In this document: in pieces, positions 34,236-43,346 of the stretch | Layout of the letters: each line of letters begins with the position of its first letter | How positions within the stretch are numbered: the stretch's first letter is position 1 | The notes under the pieces: model-generated | Seen by the model: only the letters and a program-made list of their open reading frames with translations | Told to the model about the DNA's origin: nothing | Databases searched by the model: none | Source of the DNA: Pseudomonas sp. Irchel 3H7 | GTDB taxonomy: Bacteria > Pseudomonadota > Gammaproteobacteria > Pseudomonadales > Pseudomonadaceae | DNA length: 64,000 bases | NCBI RefSeq assembly: GCF_900187605.1 | Contig: NZ_FYEA01000009.1 | Location: forward strand, 269,665-333,664 | Reading direction: 5' to 3' | Program-made: the position numbers and the translations under genes

Positions 34236-35519
34236 TCACTCGGGTGAGTGGAAACTCAGGCTGTAATTCACCGCTTTGGGGCCGGGATCGAGAATATCCA
34301 GCGCAATATGGATCGGCGTCTGCGGCGGCATTTCGGCCAGACCTTCGAGATCTCCTCTAAGGTACTCGCCGGGTTTGAAACGACGACTGGCGATCAGGTG
34401 ACCGTTGAGGTCGGCGAAGCGCAGTTCCAGTAATGGAAAGGGCTGAGAGAACGTCGCGCGGTTATAAATGATCGCGTCGACCACCAGTGCACCGTTGAAC
34501 TCCGGGTGACTGCGCACCACCAGGTTGCTGCTCTTGATCCGGGCGATGTCGACCTTCGACGGCACCGTGCAGCCGATCTGCGGGCAGATTTGCTGAAACC
34601 ACGGGCGGTATTGATCCTGTCGAGCCAGTTCATCGAAATGATAGGAGATGTACTGGGCAGCCAGTCCACCTGCCGCCAGCAGGACCAACAACAGCCAAAG
34701 CAAGCGGCGTCCCCACGGTGAGCGGCGTTTCTGCCAGTCCAGTTGCAGTGGGTCGTCGGTCAGGTCCTGCAGGACTTCGGCACGTACGCCGGGCTCTGCG
34801 CGCTCGCGCTTTTTGCGCAGCGGTTCGATCGATGGCAAATCGTCGTCATCGACCTCGTCGCTGGCCGACAAGCGTTCGCGGCGGGCATTCGGGTCGATCG
34901 GGTCGTGCAAGCGCAGATGCGGAATCGCCGGCTCGTCATCCACATCCACCGGTTCCAGCGACAGCGAAGGCTCGGTGCGCTCGGAGGTGAGCGGTTCAAT
35001 GTCGTCGGCTTGTGGTTCGTCGTCCGGCTCAGGGATCCGCTCATCGGCGGGTTCGCTGAACAGGCTGCCAGGCCACGCGGCATCATCGGGCTCGGGGCTG
35101 TCGCGTCGGGCGCTCAGGGACTCTTCGCGCGGGCGGCCGAGTTCGGTGGCGGGCTGGATTTCCCGTTGTTCGAGACGGGCCAGTTCTTCGTCCAGATCGA
35201 GGCTGTCGAGATCAAGCGCCGAGGCGCTCCATTGTTTCTGGCTGATGGCACGCGGTGCCGCAGGTTCAATGGCGGGTGGCTCGACAACAGGCGGCGCGGC
35301 AATGCTCGGCGACGCCTCGACAGGCAGCTCGGCGAGCGGTGGTGCAACCGGCGTCACCGCGTCCTTGCCGGCGTGTTGTTCCAGCAGCTGTTTGGCGGCG
35401 TTGAACACTTGCAGGCAGGAGCCGCAGCGAACCACCCCGCGGGCCACGCTCAATTGAGCATGGCTGACGCGGAAACTGGTTTGGCAATGCGGGCACTGGG
35501 TGACGAAACTGTCGGTCAT
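34236..35519 (-). CDS. Zinc-ribbon and DUF3426 domain membrane protein
   Basis: A 427-residue protein with three parts. The N-terminal MJ0042-type zinc ribbon has two CxxC pairs (CPHCQTSFRV and VVRCGSCLQVFNA). A long Pro/Glu/Asp/Arg-rich, probably disordered linker (about 45-240) follows. One membrane helix (LLWLLLVLLAAGGLAAQYI) precedes the DUF3426 domain, which has a CPQIGC pair and a beta-rich end (GEYLRGDLEG). Function unknown. It lies between prmA and dusB in the conserved acc-prmA-dusB-fis block, 30 bases after prmA. Confidence 0.88.
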   Translation of the reverse strand: MTDSFVTQCPHCQTSFRVSHAQLSVARGVVRCGSCLQVFNAAKQLLEQHAGKDAVTPVAPPLAELPVEASPSIAAPPVVEPPAIEPAAPRAISQKQWSASALDLDSLDLDEELARLEQREIQPATELGRPREESLSARRDSPEPDDAAWPGSLFSEPADERIPEPDDEPQADDIEPLTSERTEPSLSLEPVDVDDEPAIPHLRLHDPIDPNARRERLSASDEVDDDDLPSIEPLRKKRERAEPGVRAEVLQDLTDDPLQLDWQKRRSPWGRRLLWLLLVLLAAGGLAAQYISYHFDELARQDQYRPWFQQICPQIGCTVPSKVDIARIKSSNLVVRSHPEFNGALVVDAIIYNRATFSQPFPLLELRFADLNGHLIASRRFKPGEYLRGDLEGLAEMPPQTPIHIALDILDPGPKAVNYSLSFHSPE

Positions 35520-35549
35520 GCGGCGATCCGGATTATGCAGGCGGACATA

Positions 35550-36428
35550 TTAGCGCCGACGGCCAGTGATGCGCACCCAGCCATCGCGATTGGCGATCGG
35601 GTCGAGATCAAAGTCCTGCGCGTAAGCTGCAGCCACTTCGTCACCCTGCTCAGCGAGGATGCCCGACAGCGCCAGGCGTCCACCGGACTTGACCAGCCCG
35701 GACAGTTGCGGCGCCAGCGAAACCAGCGGGCCGGCAAGAATGTTGGCGACCAGTACATCGGCTTGAACTTGCGGCAGATCTTCCGGCAAGTACAGCGGGA
35801 ACAGCTCATCGGCAATGTTATTGCGCCCGGCGTTGTCGCGCGAAGCTTCCAGCGCCTGCACGTCGATGTCAGTGCCGACCGCTTCCTTGGCGCCGAGCAG
35901 CAGTGCGGCGATCGCCAGAATCCCCGAGCCGCAACCGAAGTCGAGCACGTTGCAGTCTTTCAGGTCCTGACCGTCGAGCCATTCCAGGCAGAGCGCGGTG
36001 GTCGGGTGCGTGCCGGTGCCGAAGGCCAGACCTGGATCGAGCAGCAGGTTGACCGCATCAGGTTCCGGCGCAGCGTGCCAGCTCGGCACGATCCACAGGC
36101 GCTGGCCGAAACGCATCGGCTCAAAACCGTCCATCCAGCTGCGTTCCCAGTCCTGATCTTCGATGACTTCGCTGTGATGCTCGGGCAGCGGGCTGCCGGT
36201 CAGCAGTTCCAGATGGGCCAGAACCGGTGCCGGTTCGGTACCGCCTTCGAACAGCGCCAGCAGGTGCGTGTGCGCCCAAAGCGGAGTGGTATTGAGTTCC
36301 GGCTCGAAGATCGGCTGGTCTTCGGCGTCCATGAAGGTCACCGACACGGCGCCCACTTCAAGGAAAGCGTCTTCGTAGGTTTCGGCTTGTTCCGGGCTGA
36401 TGGCGAGACGTACTTGCAGCCAAGGCAT
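35550..36428 (-). CDS. prmA: Ribosomal protein L11 methyltransferase PrmA
   Basis: SAM-dependent enzyme that methylates ribosomal protein L11. From ATG 36428 it is 292 residues. The N-terminal substrate domain starts MPWLQVRLAISPEQAE. The catalytic domain has DPGLAFGTGTHPTTALCLEW, the SAM motif VLDFGCGSGILAIAALLLGA, GTDIDVQALEASRDNA and the NILAGPL motif. The longer upstream frame runs through a REP element and is not coding. A repeat and a terminator separate it from accC. Confidence 0.96.
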   Translation of the reverse strand: MPWLQVRLAISPEQAETYEDAFLEVGAVSVTFMDAEDQPIFEPELNTTPLWAHTHLLALFEGGTEPAPVLAHLELLTGSPLPEHHSEVIEDQDWERSWMDGFEPMRFGQRLWIVPSWHAAPEPDAVNLLLDPGLAFGTGTHPTTALCLEWLDGQDLKDCNVLDFGCGSGILAIAALLLGAKEAVGTDIDVQALEASRDNAGRNNIADELFPLYLPEDLPQVQADVLVANILAGPLVSLAPQLSGLVKSGGRLALSGILAEQGDEVAAAYAQDFDLDPIANRDGWVRITGRRR

Positions 36429-36524
36429 GGCGGGCACCTTTGAAAAATATTGATTGCAGCCTAGCGGCCGGCGAGAAGCGCGCAAGTTTACGCGAGCGCG
36501 CGGCAGAACACGAACATGGTTGAA

Positions 36525-36609
36525 GATCAAAAGATCGCAACCTGCGGCAGCTCCTACAGGAGTTCGCATTCCAAGGCAGGAGCTGCCGCAGGCTGCGATC
36601 TTTTGACTT
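36525..36609. repeat. REP-type inverted pair upstream of prmA
   Basis: Two inverted copies of the GATCGCAGCC...GGCAGCTCCTAC sequence flank a short unique centre (GAGTTCGCATTCCAAGG). It lies between accC and prmA. Confidence 0.85.
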
Positions 36610-36623
36610 TGCAGCAGAAACAA

Positions 36624-36647
36624 CAAAGCCGCCCGAAGGCGGCTTTG
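36624..36647 (-). terminator. Terminator after accC
   Basis: CAAAGCCGCC (36624-36633) and GGCGGCTTTG (36638-36647) pair perfectly around a CGAA tetraloop, 18 bases beyond the accC stop. On the minus strand the stem is followed by a T-rich stretch. Confidence 0.8.
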
Positions 36648-36665
36648 TCAGGTGCGGGCTGAAGC

Positions 36666-38024
36666 TTAGTGCTTCTCGCCAGCCAGCTTGTGCTCGAGGT
36701 AGTGAATGTTCACACCACCCTTGCAGAAGCCTTCGTCACGAACCAGATCACGGTGCAGCGGGATGTTGGTCTTGATCCCGTCAACCACGATTTCGTCCAG
36801 GGCATTGCGCATGCGGGCCATGGCTTCGTCGCGGGTGGCACCGTAAGTGATCAGCTTGCCGATCAGCGAGTCGTAGTTCGGCGGAACCGCATAGCCACTG
36901 TACAGGTGCGAATCGACGCGAACGCCGTTGCCGCCTGGGGCGTGGAAATGCTTGACCGTGCCCGGGCTCGGCATGAAGGTTTTCGGGTCTTCAGCGTTGA
37001 TCCGGCATTCCAGCGAGTGACCGCGGATCACCACGTCATCCTGCGTGAACGACAGCTTGTTGCCAGCGGCGATGCTGAGCATCTCCTTGACGATGTCGAT
37101 ACCGGTGACCATTTCCGAAACCGGGTGCTCCACCTGAACACGGGTGTTCATTTCGATGAAGTAGAAACGACCGTTCTCGTAGAGGAACTCGAAAGTACCG
37201 GCGCCACGGTAGCCGATGTCGATGCACGCCTTGACGCAGCGTGCCAGCACTTCTTCGCGTGCCTTCTCGTCGATGCCCGGTGCCGGCGCCTCTTCGAGAA
37301 CTTTCTGGTGACGACGTTGCAGCGAGCAATCGCGGTCGCCCAGATGGATCGCATGACCCTGGCCGTCGGACAGCACTTGCACTTCGACGTGACGCGGGTT
37401 GGTGAGGAATTTTTCCAGATACACCATCGGGTTGCCGAACGCCGCGCCAGCTTCGGTGCGGGTCAGTTTGGCGAAGGCGATCAGGTCTTCTTCCTTGTGC
37501 ACCACACGCATGCCGCGACCACCACCGCCGCCAGCGGCTTTGATGATCACCGGGTAGCCGACTTCACGACCGATGCGCAGCGCCGTTTCTTCGTCTTCCG
37601 GCAGTGGGCCGTCGGAACCTGGAACGGTTGGCACGCCTGCTTCGATCATCGCGTGCTTGGCCGAAACCTTGTCGCCCATCAGGCGGATGGTTTCGGCTTT
37701 CGGGCCGATGAAAGCGAAGCCGGAGTTCTCGACCTGCTCGGCAAAATCGGCGTTTTCCGCGAGGAAACCGTAGCCTGGGTGAATGGCGGTAGCGCCAGTC
37801 ACTTCAGCGGCAGCGATGATGGCCGGGATGTGCAGGTAAGAGTGCGCGGCAGAAGCCGGGCCGATGCAGACGGATTCGTCTGCCAGACCCAGGTGCATCA
37901 GCTCTTTGTCGGCCTTGGAGTAAACGGCGACGGTCTTGATGCCCATCTCTTTGCAGGCACGCAGAATCCGCAGGGCGATCTCACCGCGGTTAGCGATCAG
38001 AACTTTTTCCAACTTCGCAGTCAT
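36666..38024 (-). CDS. accC: Acetyl-CoA carboxylase biotin carboxylase AccC
   Basis: ATP-grasp enzyme that carboxylates biotin on AccB, the first step of fatty acid synthesis. From ATG 38024 it is 452 residues. Diagnostic pieces are KVLIANRGEIALRILRACKE, the glycine-rich IKAAGGGGGRGMRVV, DCSLQRRHQKVLEEAPAP, FIEMNTRVQVEHPVSEMVTG and ECRINAED. It lies 17 bases after accB, forming the classic accBC operon, often self-regulated by AccB. Confidence 0.98.
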   Translation of the reverse strand: MTAKLEKVLIANRGEIALRILRACKEMGIKTVAVYSKADKELMHLGLADESVCIGPASAAHSYLHIPAIIAAAEVTGATAIHPGYGFLAENADFAEQVENSGFAFIGPKAETIRLMGDKVSAKHAMIEAGVPTVPGSDGPLPEDEETALRIGREVGYPVIIKAAGGGGGRGMRVVHKEEDLIAFAKLTRTEAGAAFGNPMVYLEKFLTNPRHVEVQVLSDGQGHAIHLGDRDCSLQRRHQKVLEEAPAPGIDEKAREEVLARCVKACIDIGYRGAGTFEFLYENGRFYFIEMNTRVQVEHPVSEMVTGIDIVKEMLSIAAGNKLSFTQDDVVIRGHSLECRINAEDPKTFMPSPGTVKHFHAPGGNGVRVDSHLYSGYAVPPNYDSLIGKLITYGATRDEAMARMRNALDEIVVDGIKTNIPLHRDLVRDEGFCKGGVNIHYLEHKLAGEKH

Positions 38025-38041
38025 CAAAGGCTCTCCGCAGT

Positions 38042-38503
38042 TCAAACGATGGTGAACAGCGGTTGGTCGTACTCAACCGGCTGGCCGTCTTCGACGAGGA
38101 TGGACTCGATCACACCGCTGGTTTCAGCTTCGATGTGGTTCATCATCTTCATGGCTTCGACGATGCACAGAGTGTCGCCTTTCTTCACGGTCTGGCCGAC
38201 TTCAACGAAGGACGGCGAGGTTGGCGAAGATTTACGGTAGAACGTGCCGACCATCGGCGAACGGGCAACGGTGCCGTTCAGCGCTGGAGCAGCAGCGGCA
38301 GCCGGGGCGGCGGCAGCCACCGGAGCAGCAGCAACAGGTGCGGCAGCCGGCGCTTGCATCGGCGCCGGCGCGTAGTACTGCTGAGCCGGGGTCTTGCTGT
38401 GACGGCTGATGCGTACGGACTCTTCGCCTTCCTTGATCTCGAGCTCGTCGATGCCGGACTCTTCCAGCAATTCGATCAGTTTCTTAACTTTACGGATATC
38501 CAT
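38042..38503 (-). CDS. accB: Biotin carboxyl carrier protein AccB
   Basis: A 153-residue carrier subunit. The N-terminal helical part (DIRKVKKLIELLEESGIDE) is followed by an Ala/Pro-rich flexible linker. The biotinyl domain has the lysine motif EAMKMMNHIEA and thumb region SPMVGTFYRKSSPTSPSFVE, typical of acetyl-CoA carboxylase BCCP. Second in the run aroQ-accB-accC; 48 bases separate it from aroQ. Confidence 0.98.
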   Translation of the reverse strand: MDIRKVKKLIELLEESGIDELEIKEGEESVRISRHSKTPAQQYYAPAPMQAPAAAPVAAAPVAAAAPAAAAAPALNGTVARSPMVGTFYRKSSPTSPSFVEVGQTVKKGDTLCIVEAMKMMNHIEAETSGVIESILVEDGQPVEYDQPLFTIV

Positions 38504-38551
38504 GAATCATCAACTCCCAAGGGTCGGTCAGGGGCGCTTAACGCTTGTAGT

Positions 38552-39004
38552 TCAAGTCGTTGCCTGTGTTTCAAGCTGTTCTAGTGCAGCCTCCAGGGCC
38601 AGTCGGTAACCGCTGGCGCCAAGGCCGCAGATCACTCCCACCGCTACATCGGAGAAGTAAGAGTGATGGCGGAAAGGTTCGCGTTTGTGCACGTTGGACA
38701 AATGCACTTCGATGAATGGGATGCTCACTCCCAGCAACGCGTCACGTAATGCGACACTTGTATGCGTAAAAGCCGCCGGATTGATCAGAATGAAATCGAC
38801 GCCTTCGCCGCGCGCAGCGTGGATGCGGTCGATCAATTCGTACTCGGCATTGCTTTGCAGATACAGCAGGTGATGGCCGGCTTCACGGGCGCGGCGCTCC
38901 AGATCCTGATTGATCTGCGCCAGGGTCGTTGAACCGTAAGTGCCGGGTTCGCGGGTGCCGAGCAGGTTCAGGTTGGGGCCGTGCAGCACCAGGAGGGTTG
39001 CCAT
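38552..39004 (-). CDS. aroQ: 3-Dehydroquinate dehydratase type II
   Basis: Shikimate-pathway dehydratase, 150 residues. The family's loop and active-site regions are present: LVLHGPNLNLLGTREPGTYG with the catalytic Tyr, INPAAFTHTSVALRDALL with the His, and EVHLSNVHKREPFRHHS. It precedes accB on the same strand, an arrangement conserved in many proteobacteria. Confidence 0.98.
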   Translation of the reverse strand: MATLLVLHGPNLNLLGTREPGTYGSTTLAQINQDLERRAREAGHHLLYLQSNAEYELIDRIHAARGEGVDFILINPAAFTHTSVALRDALLGVSIPFIEVHLSNVHKREPFRHHSYFSDVAVGVICGLGASGYRLALEAALEQLETQATT

Positions 39005-39164
39005 CTGCGTAGTCCTTGTTATGAGTGAGCAATCGTCAGAACCCGGCGACTATGCCGCAAAGACTTTGTGACTGTCCAGTTCTATGCAATAGCCAGCACG
39101 ATGGCCGATGTTTGCGCGAAATATGTGACCAAGTGATTTGATCCGGTCATTTGCGGCAATCCTT

Positions 39165-39243
39165 GTAGGAGCTGCCGAAGGCTGCGATCTTTTGATTTTT
39201 AGAAGCAAGATCAAAAGATCGCAGCCTTCGGCAGCTCCTACAG
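39165..39243. repeat. REP-type inverted pair, nearly perfect 79-base palindrome
   Basis: The ends TGTAGGAGCTGCCGAAGG and CCTTCGGCAGCTCCTACA are exact complements, and the pairing continues inward through GCTGCGATCTTTTGAT and its complement to a short centre. It lies between the chemoreceptor stop and aroQ and could act as a transcription barrier. Confidence 0.92.
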
Positions 39244-39252
39244 GGATCTTTG

Positions 39253-41199
39253 TCAGACACGAAAGGCCTGAACGGCTGTATGCAGTTGCCCGCCAAGAAC
39301 CAGCAAGTTCTCGCCCTGTTCGCGACCTTGGCCGATCCGCAGCAAGTTATCCCCACCCAACTGATGAATCCGCTCACTGTGATCGCGAATCTCGCTGACA
39401 GCGCCGCTCTGTTGCGCAGTGACATCGGCAATGCGGATCGCCGTCTCGGAGATGGTCTGGATCGCGGCGACGATTTTATCCAGCGCACCATCCGCTGCTT
39501 GCGCCTGGTTGGCTGTGGCTTCGGCGTGTTCGACCTGTGCGCGCATGCCTTCGACCGATTGCCGCGCCGCTGTTTGCAGGCCGGCGATCAGCGTCTGAAT
39601 TTCCGCTGTAGCACCGGCGGTGCGTTGTGCCAGCGAGCGCACTTCCTCGGCCACCACGGCAAAACCACGGCCCATTTCCCCGGCGCGCGCCGCTTCAATC
39701 GCCGCGTTCAGCGCCAGCAGGTTGGTCTGGTCGGCAATCGAGCGGATCACCGTCAACACGCCGCCAATGGTTGCCGACTCTTCGGCCAAATGCTCGATCA
39801 TCTGCGCGTTGCCCTGAACTTCACCGACCAGCGCGTGCAGGCCGGTCAGGCTCTGGCCGATCACGGTCTGGCCATGCACAACGGCCAGTCCGGCGTGACG
39901 GCTGGCCTCTGCTGCCTGTTGTGCATCACCGGCAACTTGCTGGATTGTCGCTTCAAGTTCGCCGAGGGAATCGCGGATCAGCGCGGTATCGCCGGCCTGA
40001 TGTTCAGCCCCGCTGTGCAAGTCGTTGCTCAGTTCGGCGAGGGTGCGGCTGCTGCCCGCGACTTGTTCGGCGTTGCCACGAATCGTCCCGACCAGATCCA
40101 CCAGATAGGCACGTAAGCGGTTTAGCGAGGCTTCGATGTCGTGCATTTCGCGGTTGGTCTTGCCCAACTGAATATCGCGGCTGAAATCGCCTTCGGCCCA
40201 GGTCGACAGCGCCGGCGCCAGATTGGTCAGGGTGCGCGAGAGCCGGCGCTGCAAGGTATCGATCAGCAACGCGATCAGCAGAATCAGGCCGATCATCACG
40301 CCTTGCATCAAGCGCACTTCGCCCTGGATCTGGCCGTGCTGGGCGCGTACCACCGGCTCTAGTCCGGCGATGGCTTGCTGTACGGCGGCGATTTTCTGGT
40401 GAGTGGCGGCGCTGAGGTCGGCGCGTTTCTGGATCTGGTCGCGAGTGCGCGCAAGCTCCGCCGGGTAGCGGGCCAACAAACTGTTGAGTTCACGCTTGAG
40501 GCCGACCCCGGCATCTTCGGCGACGGTTTTTTCACTGTTCTCGATGCCCATCATCGCCGCGAAGTCGTCGCTGCCCGATTCATTGTTGGCGACGACGCCG
40601 AGCAGCGGCAGGGCATCAAGCGCTTGAGCCTGCGAGCGAATACTGGTGACTTCGCGCTCAACATCGGCCGCCAGTTCGCTGCGCCCGCTGCTGACCAGTT
40701 TGCCCCGCGCCAGTGACAGTTTGCCCAAGTGCTGAGAGGCGATGAGCAACGGCGCCAGATAAGCCGGATTACCGTTGGCGTAGGTGCTGAACTGATCGAG
40801 GCTGGCGCTCAATTCGCGCTCGGCCTGCAATAGCAACGCCTGCGGATCACCCGCCAGTTTGCCGGCCGCGAGCAAGTCGGTTTTGCTGAACTCATCCAGG
40901 CCCGACAGGCTCGGGCGCAGCGTTTCAGCCAGCGCCGGCGGCAACTCATCGAGTTCTTTGCGCAGGCTATCGATGGCCTGGCTGGCGCTGCTCAGGCGCA
41001 GGGCATCACCGCTGCCGAGGTAGTCCTCAACGTTGCGTGCCACCTCGTTCTGAAATTGTTGCGACAGCCCAAGATAACGCTCCATCAACAGATACGGGCG
41101 TTCGAGGGCTTTTTGCGACCACCACAGCGTAGCGCCGAGTGCCAGGCACACGGCGACCAGCAGCAGCGTATTGAGATTGGTGAGCAACTTCAGGCGCAT
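39253..41199 (-). CDS. Methyl-accepting chemotaxis protein (CtpL-like)
   Basis: A 648-residue chemoreceptor from ATG 41199; the frame also opens a few codons upstream at a TTG. Layout: first membrane helix (TLLLVAVCLALGATLWW), a helical periplasmic sensor (about 30-285), a second helix (GVMIGLILLIALLIDTL), HAMP, and a signalling domain with EMGRGFAVVAEEVRSLAQRT. There is no C-terminal CheR-binding pentapeptide. The position next to gcbA and aroQ matches P. aeruginosa ctpL, a receptor linked to phosphate taxis. The ligand here is not proven. Confidence 0.85.
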   Translation of the reverse strand: MRLKLLTNLNTLLLVAVCLALGATLWWSQKALERPYLLMERYLGLSQQFQNEVARNVEDYLGSGDALRLSSASQAIDSLRKELDELPPALAETLRPSLSGLDEFSKTDLLAAGKLAGDPQALLLQAERELSASLDQFSTYANGNPAYLAPLLIASQHLGKLSLARGKLVSSGRSELAADVEREVTSIRSQAQALDALPLLGVVANNESGSDDFAAMMGIENSEKTVAEDAGVGLKRELNSLLARYPAELARTRDQIQKRADLSAATHQKIAAVQQAIAGLEPVVRAQHGQIQGEVRLMQGVMIGLILLIALLIDTLQRRLSRTLTNLAPALSTWAEGDFSRDIQLGKTNREMHDIEASLNRLRAYLVDLVGTIRGNAEQVAGSSRTLAELSNDLHSGAEHQAGDTALIRDSLGELEATIQQVAGDAQQAAEASRHAGLAVVHGQTVIGQSLTGLHALVGEVQGNAQMIEHLAEESATIGGVLTVIRSIADQTNLLALNAAIEAARAGEMGRGFAVVAEEVRSLAQRTAGATAEIQTLIAGLQTAARQSVEGMRAQVEHAEATANQAQAADGALDKIVAAIQTISETAIRIADVTAQQSGAVSEIRDHSERIHQLGGDNLLRIGQGREQGENLLVLGGQLHTAVQAFRV

Positions 41200-41250
41200 G
41201 ACGGCTACCAACGGCAGAAATGGTAAGCGCCTGAATTTATTGCGGTTCTG

Positions 41251-42921
41251 TTACAGGGTTATGACCGAATCAGTGGAATCTGATGAAAAAGTGGCACTTT
41301 GCTTTGAGTCGCGCGCGGTCTGCACCCGGTTGCGCCCGGCCCCCTTGGCCCGGTACAGCGCTTCGTCGGCCTGACTGGCCATCATCAGGCTGTCGCAGTC
41401 ATCGTGCATTTCCACCACGCCGGCACTGAAGGTGCACCACAAATCCTGCGGCTGCGCCGGATAATGGATTTCGGCGAAGCGCTGGCGGATTTCGTCGAGC
41501 ACTTTGTGCGCGGCTTCTATATCAGTGTCGGGCATGACGATGGCGAATTCTTCGCCGCCGTATCGGCCAATGAAATCGGTTTTGCGCAAACGCTGCTTCA
41601 GAAACAGCGCGAGGCTCTTGATCACACGGTCGCCCATCGGGTGGCCGTGACTGTCGTTGACCCGTTTGAAGTGGTCGATGTCGAGCATGGCAAAGCTCAG
41701 CGGCTTGTTCTCGCGGCGGGCGCGGAATGAGCAATCCTCGAGCAGTTGCAGAATATGCGTGTGGTTGTACAGGCCGGTAAGGCTGTCGCGGACCATCCGT
41801 GCTTTCAGATTGCGCGCGCGGGCGGCGCGGTTGCGCACGGTAGTGATCAGGTGGCGCGGCTTGATCGGTTTGGTCAGGAAGTCATCGCCGCCTTCGCTCA
41901 TGGCGTCGAGTTGCTTGTCCAGATCGTCTTCGGCCGACAGATAAATGATCGGCACGCTGACGTAGCGATCATTGTGGCGAATCACTTTGGCCAGTTCGGT
42001 GCCGGTGCAGGCCGGCATGTACATGTCGAGGATGATCAGGTCCGGCTGGAAATCGGCCAGCTCGGCCATCGCCTGAATCGGTTCGATCAAGGTGCGCGTG
42101 ACGATCCCGGCGCTGTTGAGCAGGCGTTCGGTGTGCAGGGCTTGCGCGCGTGAGTCGTCGATGATCAACACTTTATAAGGTTCGTACTGGGCGACGCAGG
42201 TGAGGACCTCAATTTTTTCCAGCAGACTCGATGCTTCGAGAGTGCCGGTGAGGAACTCCTGGCCACCGGCACGCACGGCGGCGAGACGCGTCGGCGTGTC
42301 GGTTTCGTGCAGGCTGAAGAACAGCAGCGGTAGCGGCTCTTCCAGCCCGACCTGGGCTTCGGCGGCGAGCTTCAGACCGATGCCGGCGCCGCTGAAGTCC
42401 ACGTCCATGACGATCGCTGCTGGCAGACGTTCGACCATTGAGGAGCGAAAGGCTGAAACACTGTCCAGCGCCTGCGCGCTCAGGCCGAAAAATTCCAGTT
42501 GCTTGGCCAGACGCTCGGCGCGGTCGTAGTCCTGCAGCATTACGTAGATCGGTTTGCGCAGAGGCGGCAAAAAAGTCTGGTCGAGTTGGTCGCCATGGCG
42601 CAGGCCGGTACGCGACAAGCGCTGCATCAAGCGATTGAGGTCGGTGATCAGGCCGCTGCTGAGGCGTCCGCGGTTGGCGTCCACCGCTTCCAGCGACTGG
42701 CTGATGTGCCGCGCCAGTTGAGTGTGTTCGGGCTGTTCGAAGCGCTCGGCAAAACGCAGCAGGCGCAGGTTGGCCTCGCTCAGTTCGGCGAGGTCGACAG
42801 TGGACCACTCACTGCGTTGCAGGCGCTGCCATATCTCAAGTATCTGACGTGCCTGATGAATTACCCGCTGGGCAAAGTGGTGCTTGAGACGCTCACGGCT
42901 GGGGTCTTCTGGCTCGGTCAT
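41251..42921 (-). CDS. gcbA: Diguanylate cyclase with two receiver domains (GcbA)
   Basis: A 556-residue response regulator. A helical N-terminus (Hpt-like, about 1-120) precedes a degenerate receiver (YVMLQDYDRAERLAKQLEFF) and a canonical receiver (VLIIDDSRAQALHTERLL, Asp in LIILDMYMPACTGTEL, Lys in FLTKPIKP). The GGDEF domain has an active GRYGGEEFAIVMPDTD and an upstream RKTD inhibitory site, so c-di-GMP production with product feedback is expected. P. fluorescens GcbA promotes early surface attachment. Gene order (ctpL side, DUF2333 on the other) matches PA4843. Confidence 0.9.
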   Translation of the reverse strand: MTEPEDPSRERLKHHFAQRVIHQARQILEIWQRLQRSEWSTVDLAELSEANLRLLRFAERFEQPEHTQLARHISQSLEAVDANRGRLSSGLITDLNRLMQRLSRTGLRHGDQLDQTFLPPLRKPIYVMLQDYDRAERLAKQLEFFGLSAQALDSVSAFRSSMVERLPAAIVMDVDFSGAGIGLKLAAEAQVGLEEPLPLLFFSLHETDTPTRLAAVRAGGQEFLTGTLEASSLLEKIEVLTCVAQYEPYKVLIIDDSRAQALHTERLLNSAGIVTRTLIEPIQAMAELADFQPDLIILDMYMPACTGTELAKVIRHNDRYVSVPIIYLSAEDDLDKQLDAMSEGGDDFLTKPIKPRHLITTVRNRAARARNLKARMVRDSLTGLYNHTHILQLLEDCSFRARRENKPLSFAMLDIDHFKRVNDSHGHPMGDRVIKSLALFLKQRLRKTDFIGRYGGEEFAIVMPDTDIEAAHKVLDEIRQRFAEIHYPAQPQDLWCTFSAGVVEMHDDCDSLMMASQADEALYRAKGAGRNRVQTARDSKQSATFSSDSTDSVITL

Positions 42922-43346
42922 ATCCTGACTACTAGTTAGGCTGCATGCTGAGATCGACTGGTGGCTCTATGCTAGCACCTCTTTTCCCTTACACGAGTGT
43001 CGTACGTCAATAATCTGCAATGCGTCACTATTCAGTTTCTGACCGGACGGTTTTGTTTTTGACCTTGGCGTCTGACAAGTCCCCGTAGACCGGGCACTCC
43101 CTGACTAAACAGGGTGATCAGGATGACCACGCTGTCGTGCTTTTACCCGAGCGCTGAGTGACCTTTGCGATGGTTTTCAAGCCAATGGGCTGAAGCGTGG
43201 GCATCGGGGATTCCCTTAGTCATCGTCGAAGCGTCATTCGCCCATACGAATTGCGGCTTATCTTTACGCGCGGGTGCCCGGCCTTGGCACGTTGTTGTAT
43301 GGTTGTGGTCGAACCGTTGAACCCAAGTGATTGAAAGGATATCGCC
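42922..43346. other. Gene-free divergent region between gcbA and the DUF2333 gene
   Basis: 425 bases. It must hold the promoters of gcbA and of the DUF2333-NUDIX operon. I see a small CCCTG/CAGGG hairpin and AT-rich patches near 42965-43060 but no site I can name. No open frame here looks like a gene. Confidence 0.5.
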
